64,000 bases of DNA from Rostratula benghalensis (Eukaryota; Chordata; Aves; Charadriiformes; Rostratulidae): contig VXAI01000038.1 of the NCBI GenBank assembly GCA_013399305.1, forward strand, positions 4,089,682-4,153,681, in the 5' to 3' direction. A program made the position numbers and the translations under genes. The notes under the pieces are model-generated. The model had not been told where the DNA came from, searched no databases, and worked only from the letters and a program-made list of their open reading frames with translations. This document shows, piece by piece, positions 12,229-23,800 of the stretch (positions within the stretch are counted from its first letter, which is position 1; every line of letters starts with the position of its first letter).

Positions 12229-14769
12229 ATAGAATCGCTTTTCTTAGGCTGTGAAAATTTGCTTTACTCGTTGTTACTACTGATGAAAGAATCTGCATTA
12301 ATAATTAGAGTCAAAAGAAAAACGGAACAAATGGAAAAATTGGAAGAATAACACTAGTAAAAAAAAGTATCAGTAAGAGCCTAGCGTTTGGATCTGCTGA
12401 GGCTCACTTGTCAGCATAGTTTAGGGATCAGTCAGAGTCTGAAGAGATACTGAAGTCAGCAGACTATCACCTATTGCTCCTTTTTGGCTGTCCATCCTGA
12501 TACGCCTCTTAATTTATAAATAAGGAGGCCAGATGGCAATCTCATATTATTATTGCTCTTTTGTTACCTACTTAGAGTTTTAGCTTCTTATACAAATTGA
12601 AAACTTGGCTATAATTTTGTTATTGTCCTCAGGAACTGGTGTTTTTAATTTTAAAATGCAGTTTCTACCTTTCTATTTGATTCTAAGTTGTGATGACCTC
12701 TGACCATAATACCATGTTTCAGGTTGCCTTAAACTTGCTGGCGTTGAGGTATCTAACCTTGCAAATGTTTTCTGAGATGATGCCCTTTTCAGTGTTTGTA
12801 TCAACAGAATTTAAGCCAAGTAATAAAGGAAAGGAATCAGAAAGGGCTTCCTTCACTGTCTTCTTCCCACTGCCCCATCCCTCTTTCAGAGATGCTTGCC
12901 ACACTGGAATTATGTATGACTGGCCAGACTAAGGCAAGAATTCAGCCACAATGCATTATGTTGTTTCATGAGAAGAGCCATAAGTGGATGAAGTGCTCCA
13001 TACCATGTAGTGTGTTGGGCCATTAAAAATCAAGTTTTTCCTATGCACTCACTGCTCGCAAATAATTTCATGGGAATTTTGTTGTTTGACTTTCCCTAGA
13101 GCATATGCTCCTTAGAAACGATCCAGCTAAAGATGACACATGCTCATAATGCAATTTCTTTGCAGAAATAATCCAAATTCATAATGTAAATTATTAGCAT
13201 CTCAAATAGTGTATTCTTTGCTTTTCTTGGTGCAGTAAAGGTGGCATATTTAGCAGCTTTCCAAATTACATGTCAATTGCTATCCATTACAGGTCATCAT
13301 CTAGATTTTGAAAGTACTATTGTGCATTTGACTGAAAGTGCAGGATTTAGGATATTCTCGAGGACTAGCTGTACTGGTGGTTTATGTTGCAGACACTAAC
13401 AGTGAACACAACTTATTAACCATTACTTGCCAGCTGGGACAAGCCTCTCTGGAATGGCAACCAACAAGTCAGTCTGTATAGAAATGGAAAAGCTTCATTT
13501 CCCAAGAAGCAAATGCTTGGGCAAAAATCCTCAGGACTTCTTTGGACTTCTGTTGCAAAAATTTTGCTTTTTTCCCCATTACATTCCTTCAGTGTGAATC
13601 AGCCCATTAAATTGAGCTTTCTAGAGACGTAAATCCTATTAATCAATATATCAGACCTATAACTATCAATAATTTTATTTTACTGTCTCATTATCTCAGT
13701 TCTAATCTGGATGCCAGCGAGTAAATAGAGGCAAAGATCCATCCTGTGGTATTCATTGCCCTTTGTCCATAGAAAAGATTTTAATTTCTACAGTTAATGG
13801 TTTCTAAAATGATCACAGCACTAGAAAAAGATTTTACTGGGCTTACAGTGAAGCTGTGCTCCTTGAAATGTCAATGTGCATTAGATTTACCATTTCTCAC
13901 AGCTCTAATTAAAAAACCAACAACAAACCCTCAAATTGTTCATATATTTCCAATCATTGATTTCTTCTAACCGGTATTTCATCATCCTTAATTTTTTATC
14001 CATGGCTTTGATAAAGTCACAAACCATCTAAAAATCGCATACCTCATTCAGTTTTAAAATTTTTTCATACTGAAAAAGATTATTAGCCTACATGACTCCT
14101 CAGTAACAGTCAATTGTTTTTAAAAGTTAGATTTCTTTTTAACTGGGCATTGTCCAAAGTCTCTGTGTCCTTCAACTGCTATTTCAAATGCCTCAGCTAA
14201 TTTTATAGCCATCTATGCTGAATGCCAACAAACACTTAGTAATTTTCAGTGGCTAAGTCCCTCATAATCCTTCCTGTGTCACCTTAAATTATTTGAACTG
14301 CTGCTTAGCATCCTGTCATCAGCAATTTTGTACCTCTTTTCATTGATTCTCTCAGCTAAATTGTTTCTATAGAGAGCATCAGGACATAGAATAGACAAGA
14401 AATACAAACCAGCTTAAGGGTGTTATGTAAACACTCCATCCCTAAAGGGTTACATACAGGTTTCAGAATCCCTTTGCTATAGATTAACTGCAAACTTTAT
14501 AGTATTTCCCAGTTACTGTTTTGAAGGACAGGAGCAACTCAAGCACCCTTCAGGAATGTATCGTACCAGTGCTTAGACAGTAGAGTCAGTCTTGGAAAAT
14601 GCCTGCATTATGTGGCAAGGTGACTCTTGTCACCTCTAGGTTACTAGATCTGAGCAACTTAGCTAGTGTGAACAATATTTAGTGTTACATGCTGCTTGTT
14701 TTTTATTCAAAATGTCCTTGGGAATTCATCCACATTTTTCGCAAGTGCAGGGAGCATTTTAAGTCACTG
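12229..14769. other. Unique non-coding DNA between two CR1 copies
   Basis: No gene or recognisable transposon was found. Two overlapping short frames (about 12690-13026) are unsupported. The part at 13030-13320 is AT-rich with several homeodomain-like ATTA/TAAT cores and no simple-repeat structure, so it is a weak candidate for conserved non-coding sequence. Confidence 0.55.
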
Positions 14770-15150
14770 GGACTGTTCAGTTTGAGGAAGAGGAGGCTGA
14801 GGGGAGACCTCATTGCTCTCTAGAACTACTTGAAAGGACATTGTAGAGAGGTTGGTGCTGGTCTCTTCTCACAGGTGATCAGCAATAGAATGAGAGGGAA
14901 TGGCTTCAAGCTGCAACAGGGTAGGTTTAGGCTGAACATTAGGAAAGAATTTTTCCCAGCAAGAGTGGTCAGACACTGGAATGGGCTGCCCAGGGAGGTG
15001 GTTGAGTCCCCATCCCTGAATGTGTTTAAGAGTGGTTTAGATGTGGTGTTGGAGGATCTGGTGTAGGGGAGGACTTCGTAGAGTAGGGCAGATGGTTGGA
15101 CTCGGTGATCCCAAGGGTCTCTTCCAACCTGAATGATTCTATGATTCTGA
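14770..15150 (+). mobile_element. CR1 LINE, 5'-truncated 3' end, second subfamily
   Basis: About 380 bp of CR1 in sense orientation, opening inside the ORF2 C-terminal coding region (GGACTGTTCAGTTTGAGGAAG) and ending with the CR1 tail TGATTCTATGATTCTG. The 3' UTR wording (TTGGACTCGGTGATCCCAAG) differs from the copies at 11.75 and 53.5 kb, which suggests another CR1 subfamily. No clear target-site duplication is visible. A region of more than 60 codons still reads through, so this copy is less decayed than its neighbour at 11.75 kb. Confidence 0.95.
14830..15066 (+). pseudogene. CR1 ORF2 C-terminal remnant
   Basis: This is a 78-codon open frame inside the CR1 copy. It carries the conserved end of CR1 ORF2, the polyprotein that holds endonuclease and reverse transcriptase. 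Diagnostic words are [21 protein letters not shown], then [16 protein letters not shown]. The reading frame runs to a stop at 15064-15066. The endonuclease and catalytic reverse-transcriptase parts are absent because the element is truncated, so the frame cannot make a working enzyme. The start codon is not meaningful. Confidence 0.85.
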
Positions 15151-15191
15151 GTACTCACAAAACTACATTTGCTGCATTGTCCAACAATGTA

Positions 15192-15245
15192 AATTCCAGG
15201 TAGCTGTGGTATTTTGCTAATTCCAGGTAGCTATGGTATTTTGCT
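15192..15245 (+). repeat. 27-bp tandem duplication, two copies
   Basis: Two adjacent 27-bp units (15192-15218 and 15219-15245) both open with AATTCCAGGTAGCT and differ at one base (G in the first, A in the second, in the TGTGG/TATGG position). It lies 40 bp after the CR1 end and looks like a recent local slippage duplication. Confidence 0.9.
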
Positions 15246-18200
15246 AATTGTGCTATGGGGTTCTATTCTTCTCCTGTGGCTTCACAATTTTTGGGCAATA
15301 GCTCATATGGTATGGGGCACAAACACTTAAATATAAGTGCATGCTTTATATGGGAGATGATTGATAGCTGTGCTTAAAGTTGAAGCCTCCTCTCTCCTAA
15401 AATGAAAATGAAGAGCCATAATTAAGAAGTTATTCGGAGAATGGACATTTTTGAAATACTCCTTTTTGAAGACACCCAAGAAAACGTGGATTACAAGCTG
15501 TTGGGCTACTGGAGGCCACAGAGTTGGGACCCTATCTCACAAACTCCTTGTGAGGCAAAGTGCCACAGAGCAAAACTTACAGATGGTGTCTTACTGCTTC
15601 TGAACACAGCTATGCAATAGCCAACTGGCTCAAGGAGAAGACATGATGCGGTATTCTGAAACTTGAGTTACTTGATCTCTCTCTTTAGAGGGGTGAATTT
15701 GAGGTTTAAGAAGGGTGCAAGGGCACCCCCTTACCATCAGATAATCTGTAATAGACTTCAGCTATTCATATTTCAGTTTTTTTTTTCCTCAGAGATGTGC
15801 AATGTACTAGGGATTTGCTGTATTTGGATACTCTCCTCATCAGATGACCTTTGAAATGCCCGTGGTTAGCTGCGAGCTATTCATCTAGAAATAATTTACA
15901 CCACCTCCTCCACCTCTTCTAATTTTATTTTCAGGTCTGTTACTGCAATTTCTAGTCAGGGCAAGAATTTACAAAATGAAGCAGGAGGTCTGAACAACAC
16001 TGAACTTATATTCCAAGGATCAGAACTACGGAGACTACAATACATAAAATGACAACTTTATTAATTTGAATCAAATGAGGCAATATGACATTTCTGAGAA
16101 TTTAATCTAATTTGTAGTTTTCTAATATGGTATAAAAGGTGTCTGCAGTCTCTCAACTTACTGAGTGTGTCTGACAGTACGATGAAATGGAGAAATAAGT
16201 CAGTCTTTCTGGGAGAAAATTTACTGGAAATTAGTGATGTGTTTTCTGTATTCTGTATTTACCTGAGTTAATTTCTAGTGTTCATAGGCAAGTATGGTGT
16301 TAACCTCTGTGCTTTTTTTTGCTGTGGAAATTAAGTTGCAAACAAAAGGCAAAACTGAAATCTTTCTCCTTGCCTTCTTAGAGCGACTACACTGTTTTCT
16401 CTTTCACATATTGTTGAACTGTTGACTTGGATAGACTAATACAGCTTTAAATCTGTGAAGTATCTGAGTTCCACAGAAGCACCATAGTTAAGTGTTTCAT
16501 GGTTCATTCATCCCATGACTTTTGGGTTGAAACAGTCAATAAGCTGGCAAATTACTGTGAATGCTAACTGGTTGTTTTCCACTATAGGAAATCTCTTTCA
16601 TACTTTAGTTTTCCCTGGGCACACTTTATTGACATTCTCAAGTAAACACCATTTAATATAGGCTAAGGGAAGCAGCTTTCAGCTATAAACCAGCCATACT
16701 AGTATCAAGAATTAACTGTCTAGTTCCTAAACTGAGAACCAGAATGAAAGAAAAGACTATGTTGCATACGTGTTGAATCTTTTCAGATATTACACACAGT
16801 TCAAGTCTTCCGATTGTTTCTGACAGAGAGTTTATTAATATTACAATTCATGTGAGGCTTAGCTTTAGGATTTGGTTTGGTTTAGTTTTACTTTGTTTTA
16901 AATCTCATATGAAAGCCAAGGGGGTTTTGAAACAGTTCTAGTCCCTCCTGTGGGACAGGGACCTGAATTTTTTTGAATGAGTAGCCAACGGCAAGCAAAC
17001 TTCTTCAAATAATATCTGCATTCATCATGCATTCATTCCAAACCTGCTGCACTCTGAGTCGTATTGGGAAGATTCTCCAGACAGGATTTGTGTGCATACT
17101 GACGATACAAGTAGGCTATGGTTAACATAAGAGGTAGCGTGGTTTGATAGCACTGAATCTAGAAAGCAAAACAGTTGTTATTGAGGACCCATCATTATTC
17201 ATGTGTTCTGCAAAAGAAGTCCCATTTGTGCACTCTGGGAGTGCTGTGCAGTGCAGCCCGAAGCACGCGCGGTAGCACTTACCAGGAGTTTTTGCTTTAG
17301 AGCTGCATTCCCGAGCCAAACTAAGTGTGGATGCAGCAGTGGATGTGGTGTATGTACGGTGGAGTTCGTGCTCTGAGGTTATTTGTTTTGCTCCAGTAAG
17401 ATTAACCTTTCTGCTAACATTTCTGCTGTCTTTATGTTGCTTACATAACAACGCAGCTTTATTTGAGAAGATAGTACTTCATGCCCTTGGTTCTAAAGGT
17501 CTTTGCTCAAATTCTCCTGTTGGCTCATTTTGTTTGACAAAACTAGGTTCATTGCCTACGGTCCGGTGTGTCATCAGTCACAGGATGGTAACCCAAGCAG
17601 ATGCGAGATGCTACACGCTTTAGGCAGTCTTCTTTATTTTCTATTTTGCTTGTTGAATTTTATTCTCCTATGCTAGTTGAACTCAAGTATGTACATAAAA
17701 AGATGCTCCTTTATTTAGATCAGTGTTTGTTTAAACAGAGTTCATTAAGATCAGCATGAGGCTTCTAGTTGATTTTGGTGGGATTTGGTAGAATCTCAGA
17801 CTCTTAACTTCTGCTTCTCCTCATAGTTTCGCTGCTTCTGAGAAAAGTGTTCATTGTATGCAGCCATATCTGCATTCTGATAACCTTGCTGCAGTTTTCT
17901 TAGCCATTAGTACTGTCACAATCAGTCCAGTTAAAGTATCAGTTAGCAGTACTAGAAATAGCAAGTGACCTGGTGACAATTGGCTGCTTTTCTTGTCTAG
18001 CACCTTTTTGCTCATTTCTTAACTGATTTTGTGGGGTTCCGTATTGCCATCTCTAGACAGCTGTCCTAAAAGTAACTATTCTGAATTTCTTTTTAATTTC
18101 AAAACTGGCAGGAACAGTGTTGTGCAGTTCACAAGCTCTCGTTGCAGTCCGTAAATGCTTTGATGCAGAATGAGACCGATTTTATTCTTAGATTAATGAT

Positions 18201-20739
18201 TCTTCACATAGAATCCCAGCATAAATATTGGTGTTTGCTCCTCTCCAATTCACCTTTCATAGGCCAAGCGCTGCCGTTGAGTAACTCTCAGTTTGTAGTT
18301 GTCTTGTCTCTTTCTTATTCATGAAATCATTTGATGGACTACTAGTTCACTGCCTATGTTTACCTGCTATTTTATAATATTTAGAGAAGCAGTTAATAAA
18401 AAAAATGTTGTTTCTCTTCCTCATTGCAGTATAGTTTGGTATAGAAATTATTTTATATATTAAAAAATTCTTAGAGAACTAACATAATTATTTCTACTTC
18501 AGTGCATGTTAAAAATTACTCAAGTGCTTAAAAACCAGATTTGTCCACAGCCCTAGAAACCTGAAATGCTGTGTCAACCAGCTTGAGCAACAAAAAAATA
18601 GGGAGTTAGGATGAATTTGGATTTAGCTCTGTCTGTCACATAATATACTTTTTTTGACACTGGGCGAGTCAGTGAGTTACTAACATGTGTGTCTGTCTAA
18701 TTGAAGCACTTACTTCAAAAGTCCTTATTATTCAGCCACTATATGTTATCCTTATTCATTACATTTGTAAACACTCTGTAAGCTTACCTTTCTTAAAATA
18801 CATGTTTAAGAAAGCTAGGAGTTCTTGATTCACTCGTGTGTTTTTCAGGAGGGGGCTTTACAAAGCAAGTGGGATTTGCGATCATTATTGTACTCATTTT
18901 GGGGGCTATTTTTTAGTTTACATTTAAACTTTTAGTAGAGAGGCCTCTACCTGAACTCTGGCTGATTGCTTGTATCCTCAGTCTGTGCCGCTGTGGGGAT
19001 TTTGGAGGTGAGGTGACACCTCTCGTCAGCATGTGCTGTGTAGGTCTGCAACTGTGTTACAGGGTAGCAGGCCTTCTAGAGAGGTAGAAGAAATGCCATG
19101 TTCAGGCTGGGGCAGAAGCTGGTGAGGGCAGAGACCTTTAGCTGTTGTTGCAACGGAGCTGCTCAGCTGGTCCCCGCCTGTTTCCTTGCCGAGGACATTA
19201 GCAGATGAGCATGGGGACAGTAACAGCTCAGGAACTTTGTTGCTACTGACTCCATTTGTGGGACCGTAACGGTCTACTAGTGGCTGGTAGAAATAGAGAA
19301 ACTTCAATGTCTTTTTCCACGACATGTCATGTCACGTCACCCTATATTTATCCTATGGGCTGGAAATTCTGTATAACTTCCAGAAAGGACGTGTCTTCTG
19401 GTTCTGCCTTTTCTACAGCACCCGGTACAGCAGGATCCTGCCCAGTTTCTGTGACCATAAGAATTCCATTAGTGCAAGTAAGAAGATGATAATAGATCTG
19501 TTTTCCAGGCTTGCTGCGATGGCTTAATCACCAACCTCATCTGGGCTGCATGAGGAGAAAGTGGGTGGTAGCTTCTTTTGACACTGAGGAATAATTACTT
19601 GATGTTGTTGTGGGAAGTAACTTCTTTCAACATTTACATAAAAAGATAACTCTACTAGAAGGGGTTATTAGAAGTTCTTTTGCCTGGCTAGGACTGATGA
19701 TACGTTTTATAATACAAACTGAAATCCCTATACTAGTAAATCAGTAGACAACAATTAATTTCTTAGTGGTTTGGGTTTTTTTTTTCTCTACCTGTAGGTG
19801 CTGTCTCTTTATAGGCTCCTCTGTCTATATCTGTCAACCTTGCACATATGGTATTAAATATGTGTGTGGTAGACAGGAACATTTGCTGATGTCATACTGT
19901 TTTCATCTGTCAGCTTCCAATGTCTTCTGTTCTCTTCTCACACAGAAAACTTCCCTGCTCTTGAAGACTATAGCTGTATGATAACACGGTATGTTCTGAA
20001 CCTTGGCAGTGGTTATGAGGAGTACTCACATAGAGTACTTCTGAATGTGTGGAACTGATTTAAGGAACATTATCTTTTTATGTACTGTGGCAGTAATTTA
20101 TACTATTAATGATTTAATAAAGGGAAATAAGTTTCCCAAACTGCAGCCGAAAAGCAAGAGGAAATTGTCGTCTCAAGATCTTTTAATAGACCAGTTACCA
20201 GATTAGCAATCTGTTGGCAGCCTGGACTGTCATGAGCAGGAACCTACGCACAATATGAGCTGTCATTTATTTTTAGAAACAGAAAGAAAATGAAGAAAAA
20301 AAAAAAGAAAAAAATTCATATCTCAGGTAGTATTAAAGCTACCTTATAGTACTGGGACTATGCTCCATTAACAACAGTGTCCAGCCTTCAGCAAAGGCCA
20401 TAGGTAAATGCACTGTAAGAAGAGGAAAAACTAAAGCAAAAGGCAGTCAAAACCAAAGATCCCAAGAAAAAAACCTAATCCTTTCCTAAGGCATATCCTT
20501 TAGCTCCTGTAGAGAGAACAGGAAAACAAACAACGTAGAATAGATAGAAGTCACTTAGCGTCCTGGGCTTTCTGAGATGTACAGTCCTGAATAGGATCAG
20601 ACAGAGCAGAGTAGTGAAGTAGCAAGTAATTTATTGTTTAGAAAACTTTTACTTTACTGTAAATGAGGACATTTGAAATGCAGGCACCTTGCTGTTGGCA
20701 CAATCCTGTCTTTCAAGGTAGTATGTTATTTTGTAGGTC

Positions 20740-20812
20740 TTTTGATTGATTGGGATTGGGGGGGTTGGTTGTTTTGTGGGGGTTTGTTTGTTTGTTTGTT
20801 TGTTTGGGTTTT
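20740..20812 (+). repeat. G/T-rich tract with (TTTG)n
   Basis: A strongly strand-biased run of T and G holds G-tracts at 20752-20754, 20758-20764 (seven G), 20778-20782 (five G) and 20806-20808, with about six TTTG units between the last two. Four G-tracts of three or more allow a G-quadruplex on the plus strand, but the later loops are long, so stability would be modest. Confidence 0.85.
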
Positions 20813-23800
20813 TGATGTTTATTTTTAATTATGGCACTTCTGAATCCCTGCCATGTTGATTATACTTCACATCTGATTAATGTGATTAATTCTGGGGATA
20901 ACACTGAAACTGTGTCCTCATCAAGTGAGTCCTGCTGCCTATTGCCAAATATCTGAAGTACTTGATACAGCCACTGGACAGGAATTAGAGTTGGAGACTC
21001 CCAACAGACTCCCTTGCATTGTTTATTTTTAATTGAAATTATGTCTAGGAAATGAGCAGTTCAGTAACAACTTTTTTGCATCTCAAAGTTGGCTTTGATT
21101 CTTATTTCTAGAAATTGCTTCTCACAAAGCCCTCTTGGGTTTCATTCAAACTACTCAGTCTTGGCTGTTCCGTGCAGGCAAAAAAGAACAGGTAACCTGC
21201 ATTTATACAATAGTTATCTTTCTACCACTACATAGTCACTGTGAAAAATCAGTTTATTAGCCACTTGCAGCAGTAATATGAAAGGTTTTTACAGAGTCCG
21301 TAGTTCGATACAGTTAATTTCGGGAGTGACTTTTGGTCTGCTGGAAAAACAGTATTAGAGCTACTTTTTTGACAGCTATGAGAAGTGTTCCATGGACTGT
21401 GTGATTATTCTTTCCTTCTTTTTCCTTACCTCATAGCTGAGATGGTTTTGTTTCACAATTGCTTTGTGGTAAAATAAACCCAGTGAGAACTGTAAAGATT
21501 GTAAGAACTTGTAAAGAAGCTCTACAAAGTTTCCTTTTTCAAAATTTTTGGTGCCTGTGTGCTGTCATTCACACTCGCCCAGCACGTGGCAGAACATTTC
21601 TTACAACAATATGTTGGTGTTGCTTGTTGGCTTCTGAGCAATGGTCAGATTTGACGTGCTCTGACATAGGTGATCATCTGCAGTTATGTGTGCAGCCAGG
21701 CGATGCCTGGAACGTCAGTTTGCTGTGCTAGCTTACAGCTGGATGGTTTTCCTATATTTATGGAAATAACTGATCTGACAGAATGGGACTGAAATGAAGC
21801 ACTGTATATTAGTACTTAAATCTTTGTTTCATCAGCCTCCCATGGGGGGTTTCGTCTTGGGTTTCTGGTTTTCTAGGCTATACTTTCCCAACTCTCTAAA
21901 CTGGAGACAACTATTTGAGAAAGATTGCTGTGGATGGAATGAATGAGACACCTGACTATCCTTTTAAAGACAGATATGACTAAGATGTGGGATTGAAAAT
22001 CAAGGCAGATGAAGATTTTGCGGACTGCTTTATTTCATAGGGAAAAGATGTTGGAGGATAAAATTTCTTCCAAAAGTATTCTCCTGCTTTTAAAATATTG
22101 TAAAAGAAAGTTTTGTTCTGTTTTGTTCTGAAAAGCTGTTTATCTGCAATGAGAACTTCAGGAAAATCGAATAGTTTATACTTGTTGAAATTTGTATGGA
22201 AAATAGTGGACAATACAAGACATGGCTTCGTGTGGCAGAGAGCCACCATGCAAGAGGTGTGCAAATAAATGAACAGACAAGGCTGCAGTTCTTGCTAATA
22301 ACTTGGACCACTTGCAAACAAGCTGTTCTTGTGAGTGCTTTGGCATTTACTTAATGGGCAAGGATTTTCTTTTTGCTCCGTAATTCAGCAGCCGTACTTG
22401 AGCTTTGCAAAGGCAGTATAATAAACTCTGCTGTTCTTACGCTGTTTTTGTTTCTAAAGCCCCTAAATATAAGGGATTTCAAGCAAGTATTTCTAAGTGA
22501 TAAATAAAATACTGCAGAGAACACATCTGCTCTTTTGTTTCTTAAACTCCGAGATGTTATAAAAATGTATAAAACATTTTCCTGCAGAGATCTGCATGTC
22601 AGGTTTGACTTGCCATGAATATTATGGTTGACTTATAAAACCCTGGAAAATGGAGTGTATCTTGTGGCAAGATCACATTTACTCTAGGAATGCAAATGGT
22701 TATCAGGGTAATATTTCATACTTATCACCATATTCAATTTGTTAATGTACCCAAGTGTCCATTCTAAAATTATGGGGGAAATCAATCTCAATGTGCACAA
22801 ACAGATTGATGCCAAAGGCTGAGGGACAAAGAGTAATTTTGATGGCTGCATATCTTTTAATGTAAAGCAATGGCAGAAGGAAGCTACTTCCCTATACTTT
22901 TAGCTGTCAAGTAGCAAAGACAGTGTTGTAACATACTATTAAAAGAGGGAGAAGTTAGAGTTCAGGTCTATCTCTGTTTGACAAGGCTTTGAGTTCTGTC
23001 ATGTTACTGTGAATTGGTTCATTTTTTGCTCCATCACATTGCCTGTGAGAAATCCTCAGACTTGGTTATAAAGTCCAAGGCCCAAGAAATAGGTGCTTTA
23101 TTCCATGCTTTCACTCTCCAAAGCAATGTTCATCTGAAGGTGTACCAAAAGATCTGAAGGGATTGACGTATTTTATGTGGTGGTTTAATGACTGCTAAAT
23201 CCTTCGCTGAAGGTCAGTGTGGAAAATCTTGACAGAGGGTGGGGGAACTGCTTAAGTGCCAGTTAGAGGTCTGCATTGTTACCTCTAGTGACTGCGTTAA
23301 CCACTTCTGAGATTGACTATTTAATTGTAATAGTTATGACTTCTTTCCCAGAATTAGGCTATTGTTTTGATCGTGAATGGCTATATATAATATTCTTTAA
23401 AATATTACATGTTGTAAGCCTTTGTGCTGGGAATTTTGTTGCTCTAAGCTTTATGACGTGAGATGCAGTGGAAAAATAGTTGAGTAATTTTCTGTGTTCA
23501 TAGGTGTATTTTGATATAAATCAGCTACTGGTTTTGCAGATGGATAACAGACATGTCCATTTACTGATGGCACTGTGCTTCCTTTTTTTTTCCTGTATGA
23601 GATATTAGTACTCACTAGTAATGGTTTTTCTCCTTATGAGTCTTGTTTGTTAATTGAAATAAAATACATTCCAGCAAAAATGTTGGCCTCGAAACAAACC
23701 CCCAAAAAGGTTGTTAAAATAAAGGCCCAAGTATTAGGTACAGAAGTGAGACAAAATGCCTGTTTTTATTGAAAAGATGTCATCTGAAAGTGGTGAGAGG

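Noticed and set aside
15663..15854. Frame crossing a strong TTTTTTTTTTCCTCAG acceptor-like site
   Set aside because: Only about 20 codons follow before a stop. There is no recognisable peptide and no clear polyadenylation context.
19026..19527. Overlapping frames of 99, 77 and 67 aa on both strands
   Set aside because: They occupy the same moderately GC-rich DNA in different frames, and none has recognisable homology or splice context.
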